Shown here: one piece after another, positions 1 through 7,021 of the stretch
Position numbering within the stretch: the stretch's first letter is position 1
Layout of the letters: the number at the start of each line of letters is the position of its first letter
Origin: Oscillospiraceae bacterium
GTDB lineage: Bacteria; Bacillota; Clostridia; Oscillospirales; CAG-272
NCBI GenBank assembly: GCA_015064785.1
Contig: SVRM01000017.1
Span: 1 to 47,501 of the forward strand
DNA length: 47,501 bases
Direction of reading: 5' to 3'
The notes under the pieces: generated by a model
The model's database searches: none
What the model was told of the DNA's origin: nothing
The model's input: the letters and a program-made list of their open reading frames with translations, nothing else
Position numbers and translations under genes: made by a program

Positions 1-99
1 GTTCAAGACTACGCCTTTCTCTCAAAAATACAAAATTATTATTCTATTGTTTCATCTGCTTTTTTGCGGGGTGTTGCACTTCATATTATAACATACCCA

Positions 100-118
100 C
101 CTCCCTCGGTGAGGGAGG
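100..118. terminator. Short GC-rich palindrome after galT
   Basis: An inverted repeat (CCTCCCTC-GGT-GAGGGAGG) lies just beyond the galT stop codon. It resembles the end-hairpins of the larger intergenic repeats elsewhere in the window (34433, 24371, 25029). It could end galT transcription, but no T-tract follows on the minus strand, so it may instead be a solitary repeat end. The rest of positions 1-99 shows nothing recognisable. Confidence 0.45.
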
Positions 119-124
119 CTTATA

Positions 125-1636
125 TTACAGATTCATCGACTTGATAAAGCGCATCATCGCTTCTCTGCCGTCGGGCGTGCACTTGTATACACCGGCATCT
201 TCCAGAACACGGACGAAGGTCTTACCGATCTCACGGCGGAGAATCTTATGAACATTGTCAGCATCAAAGGAATACAGTCCGGCAAAGCCCGCAAGCCATT
301 CCGCATGATGTGCGATGGCAGGATCGTCGGCAATGTCACGTCCCGCAAGAATCGCCTCGGCTACCAGCCGCATTTCTTCCTTCAGACGGGCGGGCAGTAC
401 CGCCAGACCCATGACCTCAATCAGGCCGATATTTTCTTTCTTGATGTTGTGGTATTCCTTATGCGGGTGGAACACGCCGAGCGGATGCTCGTCGGTGGTG
501 ATGTTGTTGCGAAGAACAAGATCCAGCTCGTACAGATCTCCTCTGCGGCGCGCAATGGGCGTGATGGTGTTGTGCGGCTCTCCGTTCGTTTCCGCAAAGA
601 CAAACGCATCGGGATCGGAATAGCCTCTCCATGCGATCATAATGTTGTTGGCAAGATTGACAAGCGCTTCCTTATCCGCAGAGTCCAGACGGATGACAGA
701 CATCGGCCAGTGGACAATCCCTGCCTTTACGTTTTCGTAGCCGTGGAAGGACATTTCTCGCTCGATGGGCGCACGTTCCATCGCAAAGGTATAATGACCG
801 CCCTGCATGTGGTCGTGGCTGAGAATCGAGCCGCCGACAATCGGCAGATCGGCATTGGAGCCGATGAAGTAATGCGGGAAGATTTCAACGAAATCGAGCA
901 TACGCTCAAACGTCCTGCGCTCGATCTTCATCGGACGGTGTTCGCCGGACAGCGCGATGCAGTGTTCGTTGTAATAGACATAAGGAGAATACTGCAAAAA
1001 CCATAGCTCCCCTGCCATGGTGATCGGCAGAATGCGGTGATTCTGTCGGGCAGCGGCACGCAGGCTGCCTGCGAAGCCTTCATTCTCGCGGCAGAGCGCA
1101 CACTTGGGATAGCCTGCCTGCGGTGCGTTCTTTGCGGCAGCAATCGCTTTGGGATCCTTCTCGGGCTTGGACAGATTGATCGTGATATCGATTTCACCGT
1201 AGGGAGACGGCGTTGTCCACTTCAGATCACGCTTGACACGGTAGGTGCGGATATAGTCCGTTGCACGGCTGAAATCATAGAACCAGTCTGTCGCTGCCTG
1301 ACGGTCAGCGGAAAACTTTTCATTGAAGGTACGGATGACATCGGACGGTCTGGGTGTGAGAATACCCATCAGCTTTGTGTCGAACAGGTCGCGGTACGCA
1401 ACAGAATTTTCTTCGAGCTTTCCGTTTTCGTATGCATAATCGCAAAGTTCCCCAAGGATCGCTTCCAGATCAAAATCATCTGCACCCAGATCATCACCGA
1501 CAGTTTTCGGAAATGTGAATTCCGTCATTCCAAGCACATCCATCAGCGCATTGACAATACAGGTTTCGTCTGCTTTTTCAGTCAGGTTGTGAACCTGAGA
1601 ATAACGTACAAGTTTTGCAAGAGCTTCGTTTACCAT
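125..1636 (-). CDS. galT: UDP-glucose--hexose-1-phosphate uridylyltransferase (Firmicute class II GalT)
   Basis: This cytosolic Leloir-pathway enzyme swaps UMP between UDP-glucose and galactose 1-phosphate. The 503-residue length fits the Firmicute GalT family rather than the ~350-residue E. coli type. The central stretch GSILSHDHMQGGHY carries the His-x-His nucleotidylation motif. Translation could open 7 codons further upstream, but that ATG has no ribosome binding site. The chosen ATG follows AAGGAG by 7 bases. A consensus promoter lies at 1670-1698. No galK or galE is nearby, so the gene appears monocistronic. The family call is firm; the substrate is by family knowledge. Confidence 0.95.
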   Translation of the reverse strand: MVNEALAKLVRYSQVHNLTEKADETCIVNALMDVLGMTEFTFPKTVGDDLGADDFDLEAILGELCDYAYENGKLEENSVAYRDLFDTKLMGILTPRPSDVIRTFNEKFSADRQAATDWFYDFSRATDYIRTYRVKRDLKWTTPSPYGEIDITINLSKPEKDPKAIAAAKNAPQAGYPKCALCRENEGFAGSLRAAARQNHRILPITMAGELWFLQYSPYVYYNEHCIALSGEHRPMKIERRTFERMLDFVEIFPHYFIGSNADLPIVGGSILSHDHMQGGHYTFAMERAPIEREMSFHGYENVKAGIVHWPMSVIRLDSADKEALVNLANNIMIAWRGYSDPDAFVFAETNGEPHNTITPIARRRGDLYELDLVLRNNITTDEHPLGVFHPHKEYHNIKKENIGLIEVMGLAVLPARLKEEMRLVAEAILAGRDIADDPAIAHHAEWLAGFAGLYSFDADNVHKILRREIGKTFVRVLEDAGVYKCTPDGREAMMRFIKSMNL

Positions 1637-1669
1637 AATGCGGCTCCTTATTTTCATATTGTTATTTAT

Positions 1670-1698
1670 ATTTTACCATATTCTGAGCGACTTTTCAA
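1670..1698 (-). promoter_or_regulatory. galT promoter
   Basis: On the minus strand TTGAAA (1698-1693) and TAAAAT (1675-1670) are 17 bases apart, a sigma-A type promoter 34 bases before the galT start. Two near-identical 13-14 base repeats (TTTCC[C]AAAGAAAA, written on the + strand, at 1704-1716 and 1724-1737) sit just upstream of the -35 and could bind a regulator. Confidence 0.8.
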
Positions 1699-1809
1699 CT
1701 GTTTTTCCAAAGAAAAGTCATTCTTTCCCAAAGAAAAATGTAATTTTCTGAAAAACCAAAACTTTTGTGTTATTTTTGAAATCTTCATATACAGTTCACA
1801 ATTCTTCTG

Positions 1810-1815
1810 TATAAT
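1810..1815 (+). promoter_or_regulatory. -10 element of the aldo/keto reductase gene
   Basis: A perfect TATAAT lies 33 bases before the start codon at 1848. The -35 is weak: TTCATA at 1784-1789 leaves a 20-base spacer. A strong AAGGAG follows at about 1833. Confidence 0.55.
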
Positions 1816-1847
1816 AAGAGAAATATAATCAACAAGGAGATTTTTTC

Positions 1848-3035
1848 ATGGAAAACAGAATCTACCAGCACACCCAAAAGCCGGTTTCTCTGCTCGGTTA
1901 CGGTACCATGCGTATGCCGCTGAACTCCGAGGACAACCGTGACATCAACTATGAGGAAGGCAAACGGCTCATTGACCGAGCCTACCGTGCAGGCGTCAAC
2001 TATTTTGATACGGCGTACATGTATCACGGCGGCGAATCGGAAAAGTTCATCGGAGAAGCGCTGTCCGTTTATCCCCGCGATTCCTTCTATCTTGCAGACA
2101 AAATGCCCGGCTGGATGGTCGGCGACGGCGGTGCAGAAAAAGCAAAAGAAGTTTTTGCAGACCAGCTGAACAAGTGCAGCGTCGACTACTTTGACTTCTA
2201 TCTGCTTCATGCACTCGGATCCAAGGAAGACTTTGAAAAAATCTATCTGCATGGCGGCGCACTTGCTTATCTCGATGGGGAAAAGGCTGCCGGCCGCATC
2301 CGCAATCTCGGTTTCTCCTTCCACGGCTCTGTCGAATTCTTTGAATTTCTGATGAAGCTCAGAAAATGGGACTTCTGCCAGATTCAGCTCAATTACATGG
2401 ACTGGGACAACCAGAACGCAAAGGAGCTGTACCGCCTTTCTGTCGAATACGGCGTTCAGCTCGTCATCATGGAACCGGTCCGCGGCGGTTCTCTTGTACA
2501 GCTTTGTGACGAAGCTGTCAATATCCTCAAGACAGCGGAACCCGACCGTTCTGTCGCATCCTGGGCAATCCGCTTTGCCGCTTCCCTGCCGAACGTTCTC
2601 TGCGTCCTCTCCGGCATGTCCAACATGGAGCAGGTCGAGGACAACTGCGCGACGATGACCGACTTCAAGGCGCTGTCTGACGAAGACCATGCGACCCTGG
2701 CCGGTGCCATTGCCGCCTACAACCGCGCAGGTACCATTCCCTGTACCGCCTGCCGCTATTGCTTTGAATGTCCGAAGGGCATCCAGATTCCCGAAATTTT
2801 TGCGGTGTACAACAATGCTGCATCGGAAGGCCGCCTGCCGATGTCGCTCGGTCACAGCGAAGATGAACTTGCAGCCTTCAAGGCGGCATTCATCGCAGAC
2901 TACGATACCATCCCGGCTGACGCACAGGCGCACAACTGCGTAAACTGTGGTAAGTGCAAGGAGGTCTGTCCGCAGTCGATTGACATTCCGAGAAAGCTGC
3001 GTGAAATTGCCGGTCTGGTTGACAGAATCCGGTAA
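1848..3035 (+). CDS. Aldo/keto reductase with C-terminal [4Fe-4S] ferredoxin domain
   Basis: This 395-residue oxidoreductase joins an aldo/keto reductase barrel (residues 1 to about 280) to a ferredoxin-like tail. The barrel has the usual catalytic residues Asp54, Tyr59, Lys85 and His121 (FDTAYMY, LADKMPG, LLHAL). The tail has two clusters, CTACRYCFECPKG and CVNCGKCKEVCPQ, typical of [4Fe-4S] binding. Such proteins are common in anaerobic Firmicutes and are usually annotated only as putative oxidoreductases, so the substrate is unknown. The ATG has AAGGAG 8 bases upstream. It is convergent with the next gene and shares a terminator with it. Confidence 0.92.
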   Translation: MENRIYQHTQKPVSLLGYGTMRMPLNSEDNRDINYEEGKRLIDRAYRAGVNYFDTAYMYHGGESEKFIGEALSVYPRDSFYLADKMPGWMVGDGGAEKAKEVFADQLNKCSVDYFDFYLLHALGSKEDFEKIYLHGGALAYLDGEKAAGRIRNLGFSFHGSVEFFEFLMKLRKWDFCQIQLNYMDWDNQNAKELYRLSVEYGVQLVIMEPVRGGSLVQLCDEAVNILKTAEPDRSVASWAIRFAASLPNVLCVLSGMSNMEQVEDNCATMTDFKALSDEDHATLAGAIAAYNRAGTIPCTACRYCFECPKGIQIPEIFAVYNNAASEGRLPMSLGHSEDELAAFKAAFIADYDTIPADAQAHNCVNCGKCKEVCPQSIDIPRKLREIAGLVDRIR

Positions 3036-3067
3036 CAGCGTACAGCAATCTCCATTCCAAATCGCAT

Positions 3068-3117
3068 CAAAAAAGGATTACGTTCGTGCAAAACCGATCG
3101 TAATCCTTTGTTTTTTA
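3068..3117. terminator. Bidirectional intrinsic terminator
   Basis: An 11-bp perfect stem (AAAGGATTACG at 3072-3082, CGTAATCCTTT at 3099-3109) is followed by TTTTTT on the + strand and preceded by a run of A, which reads as a T-tract on the - strand. It ends both convergent neighbours. The stop codon of the minus-strand gene (3115-3117) lies inside the T-run. Confidence 0.92.
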
Positions 3118-4146
3118 ATTCAGTCCCTGATTCTTCAGCCAGATGTCGTAGTCATTGATGACATTGTCGAGATTCCGGATGGTGCGGTGCAGACAGTTGT
3201 TTTTGTTGCCGGTCGCGGTCATAACCACGCAAATATAGTTTCTGCGTCCGAAGACCACGCCTGCTTCGTGATATCCGTTATAGCCCCAGCCAGACTTGTG
3301 TGCGGAACCGGAATATTCCGGCATTGCAACTTCAAATTCGTTGTAGAGGTTGGTCGTCAGATACGTCCAGAGCAGCCGTCCTTCATCGCACTTGTCGCGG
3401 TAATCGTAGATTTCCAGCCAGATGTTTGCAAGATCCTGCGGTGTCACATCACACCAGTGGTCGCGCAGAGAAACCGTCTGCGTCCATCCGAGTGCTCCTG
3501 TCATTTCGTTGAAACCGTCCAGCCCTGTATATTCGGAGAGCATGTAATATGCAACATTGTCGGAGTTGTACAAAAGCCGGTACAGCATCGCCTTCAGCGT
3601 AAACAGCGTACCGAACTCGGAAAACTGCGTAGAACCGGAACCGTCTGTCTTGTGATGCTCCTTGTACTCGAGAATATCGTCAAGGGAGACAACACCGGCC
3701 TCCAGCTGCTTTGACAGATACAGCGCATACGGTGCCTTGATGGTCGATGCACATTCAAAATACTTCTGCGGGTTGTAGGCAAATGACGCACGCGTTTCCA
3801 GATCTATGACGTAGAAGCTCGTCTCAAACGGATATTCCGCCATCGTGTCAAGCAGTGCATCCTGCAATACCTGCGGAATCTGATAAGAGGTATTATTGAT
3901 GCTGATTTCATTTTCAACAAACACGTCATGTTTATTGTCAAGGAACATGCTGCCAACCGTCTCCTCAACAATCGGTGAAAGTGTTTTCATGGTATCTGTC
4001 CGGATACCATAGGCAAACTGCGTGCCGAGCGGATAATACTGCCATACCGGACCCTCCGCTGCTGCCGTACAGCCACAGACAGAACACAGGATCGCGCAAA
4101 GCAGAAAAAGTACCGTTATGCACTTGGAATTGCGGAAATCAAGCAT
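3115..4146 (-). CDS. Serine-hydrolase lipoprotein, class A beta-lactamase fold
   Basis: This 343-residue protein has a signal sequence and a lipobox ending at Cys26 (VCGC), so it is probably anchored outside the cell membrane. It carries the three motifs of penicillin-interacting serine hydrolases: SxxK (STIK, 134-137), SDN (195-197) and a KTG-like KSG (284-286). The omega-loop Glu-x-x-x-Asn motif that activates water in true class A beta-lactamases is not visible between SDN and KSG. Resistance is therefore doubtful, and a peptidoglycan-related or other hydrolase role is as likely. GAGGTG precedes the ATG, and a consensus promoter with an internal palindrome lies at 4219-4247. The gene stands alone. 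Confidence 0.85.
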   Translation of the reverse strand: MLDFRNSKCITVLFLLCAILCSVCGCTAAAEGPVWQYYPLGTQFAYGIRTDTMKTLSPIVEETVGSMFLDNKHDVFVENEISINNTSYQIPQVLQDALLDTMAEYPFETSFYVIDLETRASFAYNPQKYFECASTIKAPYALYLSKQLEAGVVSLDDILEYKEHHKTDGSGSTQFSEFGTLFTLKAMLYRLLYNSDNVAYYMLSEYTGLDGFNEMTGALGWTQTVSLRDHWCDVTPQDLANIWLEIYDYRDKCDEGRLLWTYLTTNLYNEFEVAMPEYSGSAHKSGWGYNGYHEAGVVFGRRNYICVVMTATGNKNNCLHRTIRNLDNVINDYDIWLKNQGLN

Positions 4147-4218
4147 GGGTGTCGCACCTCATCAAATGTATTGTAACCGGGTGGTTTGCCCGATCTGAAT
4201 CTTTGCATATACTTATAT

Positions 4219-4247
4219 ATTATACCGGATTTTTCCGGTAAAATCAA
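4219..4247 (-). promoter_or_regulatory. Promoter of serine-hydrolase gene with palindromic spacer
   Basis: On the minus strand TTGATT (4247-4242), a 17-base spacer and TATAAT (4224-4219) form a consensus promoter. The spacer is almost entirely an inverted repeat, ACCGGA-AAAA-TCCGGT (4224-4239), the right place for a repressor operator. Confidence 0.8.
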
Positions 4248-4286
4248 GGGGTTCGGCGAAATTTGTCAGAGAATTTCACTTTTTGC

Positions 4287-4324
4287 AAAAAAACATACCG
4301 CCGTATGCAAAACACATACAGCGG
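4287..4324 (-). terminator. Intrinsic terminator of solute-binding lipoprotein 1
   Basis: On the minus strand CCGCTGTATG (4324-4315) pairs with CATACGGCGG (4307-4298) with one G-U pair. TATG and seven T (4293-4287) follow. It lies 18 bases after the stop codon. Confidence 0.88.
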
Positions 4325-4341
4325 CAGTCGGATGGACTTGA

Positions 4342-5847
4342 TTATTCATCTGCAAACTGAGAATAGAACTCATCAAGCTTCTTATTGATGGACTTTTCAA
4401 CCGTCGCCCACTTGGACGCGAGCTTCTGGTTGGGAGAAAGCAGCAGGTCACGGAACAGATACGGCAGACGGGCAAAGTGCTTTTCACCGAACTGGAAGGA
4501 AACCTCGAATTTACGTCCGGACATGATGAGATCGATCATCTCAGCCGTCGACGGATCAGAGGAATATTTACCCTTCAGCGCCACGTCATAGTATGCCGGA
4601 TAGACGGAACGATAGGATTCCGCGGACAGCGCCTCAAAGATCATACCGACAAATTCTGTGTCAGATACGGTCTTCGGCACAGAGAATACCTGGAACTTGT
4701 CGTCGGCATTGGTGTAGTAGTTTTCCTGCTCGGTATCCCACTTCGGGAACGGCAGAATGGAGTACGTGTCCTTCATATCACGCAGTGCCTTGAATGCGGC
4801 GTAGAAACGCATCGGCGAGAATGCAAGCGTACCGTTTGCAAAGAAAATTTCTTCGTCATACTGCGTTGTATATTCATAGAAGCCGAGCGAACCTTCCTGA
4901 TAGTCGCGGATCTTGCCGAGCGCCGCTTCGGTCTTCTCGCTCATGAATGTCAGCTCCAGCGTACCGTCCTGATTAACGACGGTCAGAGGCTGGTCAAACG
5001 CGGTCAGCCAAACGTCGCCCGGATTTGTGATCTGGTAGCCGAAGCCGTAGGTATCATTTTCGTCCTTCTTGCCGTCACCGTTGGCGTCGACATAGAGCTC
5101 CTTGGTCAGCTCGATAAACTTATCAATTGTCCACTCGCCGTTTCTGACCATGTCATACAGCGTATCGGGAGACATATCGTAGTTATTCGTGATCTTCGTA
5201 TTGAAGAACATCGCATATGTATAAGTCATCGAGGAAACAGAGAGGTCGGAGCAGATGGTAAAGAGCTTACCGTTGATCGTTGCGCCATCGTTTGCGAGCT
5301 TGTTATGCCACGGCTGGGTCAGATCGATATGCTCAATTTCCGTCCAGTCCATACAGGAACCCGCACCGACGGGCGTATATGCCATATAATCGACATAGGC
5401 ACAAAGCTCTGCCGCATCATCGCCTGCCATAACCATGGTATTGAAGAACTTTGGCGTATCATCGCGCGTCGTACCTTGCGGAAGAATTGAAATCTTCACA
5501 TTGAAGCGGGACTCGATCTTTTCGTTTCGCGCGTAAACCGCGTCGTTACACTGGTCGCCGTTCTGTTCCTCGACCCAGAATTCTTCGTTGAAGTCAAATT
5601 CCTCGGAGCAGATGATACGGAATTCCTTGCCGCCCCAGTCCTTTTCCGGCAGGTTATCGGGGGTCATCTGACGCTTCTGCAGTTCGGTCAACTCGGCGGT
5701 ATCAACAGCCTCGGTGACAGCATCAGTTCCCTTCTGTGCGTTGTCTGTAACAGCGCCGTCGTTGGAAGCATCTCCGCCGCACGCAGTCATCACAGACGCG
5801 ACAGTCAGAACGGAGAGCAGCCATGCGGCAATGCGTGTTGTTTTCAT
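4342..5847 (-). CDS. ABC-transporter extracellular solute-binding lipoprotein 1
   Basis: This 501-residue lipoprotein (lipobox MTAC, Cys23) resembles family 1 carbohydrate-binding receptors. A Thr/Ala/Asp-rich linker covers residues 24-60. The mature domain starts with KDWGGKEFRII and contains NGDQCNDAVYARN, a block shared with the lipoproteins at 40173 and 41969. Residues 254-265 (DANGDGKKDEND) form an EF-hand-like calcium loop seen in many sugar receptors. GAAAGGAAA precedes the ATG, and it has its own promoter and terminator. No permease gene is adjacent. The ligand is unknown; oligosaccharide is the family-based guess. Confidence 0.9.
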   Translation of the reverse strand: MKTTRIAAWLLSVLTVASVMTACGGDASNDGAVTDNAQKGTDAVTEAVDTAELTELQKRQMTPDNLPEKDWGGKEFRIICSEEFDFNEEFWVEEQNGDQCNDAVYARNEKIESRFNVKISILPQGTTRDDTPKFFNTMVMAGDDAAELCAYVDYMAYTPVGAGSCMDWTEIEHIDLTQPWHNKLANDGATINGKLFTICSDLSVSSMTYTYAMFFNTKITNNYDMSPDTLYDMVRNGEWTIDKFIELTKELYVDANGDGKKDENDTYGFGYQITNPGDVWLTAFDQPLTVVNQDGTLELTFMSEKTEAALGKIRDYQEGSLGFYEYTTQYDEEIFFANGTLAFSPMRFYAAFKALRDMKDTYSILPFPKWDTEQENYYTNADDKFQVFSVPKTVSDTEFVGMIFEALSAESYRSVYPAYYDVALKGKYSSDPSTAEMIDLIMSGRKFEVSFQFGEKHFARLPYLFRDLLLSPNQKLASKWATVEKSINKKLDEFYSQFADE

Positions 5848-5913
5848 GACAGTTATTTCCTTTCGGTTATTTGAGTACCGGCAAACCAGCCGGAAGTAAA
5901 ATACATTGAAAAT

Positions 5914-5942
5914 AGTATAGCAGGTTTATCGAAAAAAGTCAA
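5914..5942 (-). promoter_or_regulatory. Promoter of solute-binding lipoprotein 1
   Basis: On the minus strand TTGACT (5942-5937), 17 bases and TATACT (5919-5914) form a strong promoter about 67 bases before the start codon. Confidence 0.85.
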
Positions 5943-6034
5943 TAGTTTTCCGTGCTATCCAAAAATCATCCGCAAAATTTTCATGATAATTGCACAAATT
6001 CCATCCGACCCTTTTTGTACAGTGTTACCAAACC

Positions 6035-6631
6035 TCAGCGTTCTGCCTTCGGCTGCTCCTTCATCTTCATGACGCGGTTGACATCATCGTTTTTGCTTCC
6101 CCACAGGACAACCTCGCCCGCTTCTCTTGTCTTGTGCATATCAATGATGCGCTGATTTTCCGAGCCGCGGAAGCGCAGGGAGATGTTTTTCAGCTCTGCC
6201 ACAAATTCTCCGTCGATGAGAACATCGATGAGCGACAGCATCTCATCCGTCACCTCACAGTATGCACGGCTTTCAGGGATGCTTCCATCCGGATGCCACA
6301 GATCCAGATCAAGCGTATAACCGGTAAAGCACCAGATTGTTTTTTCCGGGTACTGTGCTCTGATTTTTTGAAGCAGCGGCATAAGTGCGCGCTGATTGTC
6401 CGGTTCCATCGGTTCCCCGCCGAGCAAGGTAATACCATTGACATAATCTGGTGCCAAAAGACGGAGCAGCTCCGCTTCGGTTTCCTCGGTGTACGGCTGT
6501 CCGTAGGTAAAGCTCCACGTCTGCGGATTAAAGCAATCCTTGCAGTGGTGCGTGCAGCCGGAGACAAACAGCGAGACGCGGACACCCTCGCCGTTGGCAA
6601 TGTCACAGTTTTTGATTTCTCCGTAATACAT
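6035..6631 (-). CDS. nrdG: Anaerobic ribonucleotide reductase activating protein (radical SAM)
   Basis: NrdG uses S-adenosylmethionine and a [4Fe-4S] cluster to place the glycyl radical on NrdD. The 198-residue protein has the NrdG-type cluster motif with Cys26, Cys30 and Cys33 (CTHHCKDC) followed by FNPQTW, and LLGGEPM further on. An open frame extends 60 codons upstream, but that part is translated repeat DNA. The ATG at 6631 has AAAGGAC at the right distance and begins MYYGEIKNC, a normal NrdG start. The partner nrdD lies upstream on the same strand, separated by a 390-base spacer holding a palindromic repeat. Confidence 0.96.
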   Translation of the reverse strand: MYYGEIKNCDIANGEGVRVSLFVSGCTHHCKDCFNPQTWSFTYGQPYTEETEAELLRLLAPDYVNGITLLGGEPMEPDNQRALMPLLQKIRAQYPEKTIWCFTGYTLDLDLWHPDGSIPESRAYCEVTDEMLSLIDVLIDGEFVAELKNISLRFRGSENQRIIDMHKTREAGEVVLWGSKNDDVNRVMKMKEQPKAER

Positions 6632-6697
6632 GGTTGTTGTCCTTTTGTTTTTGAATACATTGTGTTGTGGAATATCGTGTGGCAGAAGCACTCGCAT

Positions 6698-6931
6698 CCA
6701 AGCCTTCCCTGGCGAGGGAAGGTGGATTTCGGTAAAATTGCCCCTGCAATTTTGCCGAAAGACGGATGAGTCGTCGGCACGGCAACAAGGCTGCATAGTG
6801 TAAGGCGACATGAAATCAGTTTCGTTTTGTTGTTATTCAAGCAGAACCTTTTAAGAAAAGTAACAAAGAACGACTCATCCGTCAAATTCCTCTTTGGAAT
6901 TTGACACCTTCCCTCACCAGGGAAGGCTTGG
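6698..6931. repeat. Nested-palindrome intergenic repeat, family A copy 1
   Basis: This 234-bp element lies between nrdD and nrdG. Its ends are 27-bp inverted repeats differing at one base; each end is also a hairpin (CCTTCCCT-GGYG-AGGGAAGG). Next inward are variable hairpins: TTTCGG..CCGAAA on the left and CAAATTCC..GGAATTTG on the right. An inner inverted pair follows, GACGGATGAGTCGT (from 6761) and ACGACTCATCCGTC (ending 6883). No coding capacity is seen. Related copies are at 21446, 22725 and 31541. The rest of 6632-7021 shows nothing else recognisable. Confidence 0.9.
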
Positions 6932-7021
6932 AACGTGCGCACAATTCATCTTATCCTTCTTACGATCAATAGATCTCCCCCAAAAAAGGGAGGATGTTCT
7001 CCTCCCTTTCTGATTGTTTTC

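Noticed and set aside
3115..4146. Beta-lactamase resistance gene
   Set aside because: The omega-loop Glu motif is not visible, so only a serine hydrolase of that fold is claimed.
6632..6811. N-terminal extension of NrdG
   Set aside because: It is translated repeat element; the true start with AAAGGAC is at 6631.
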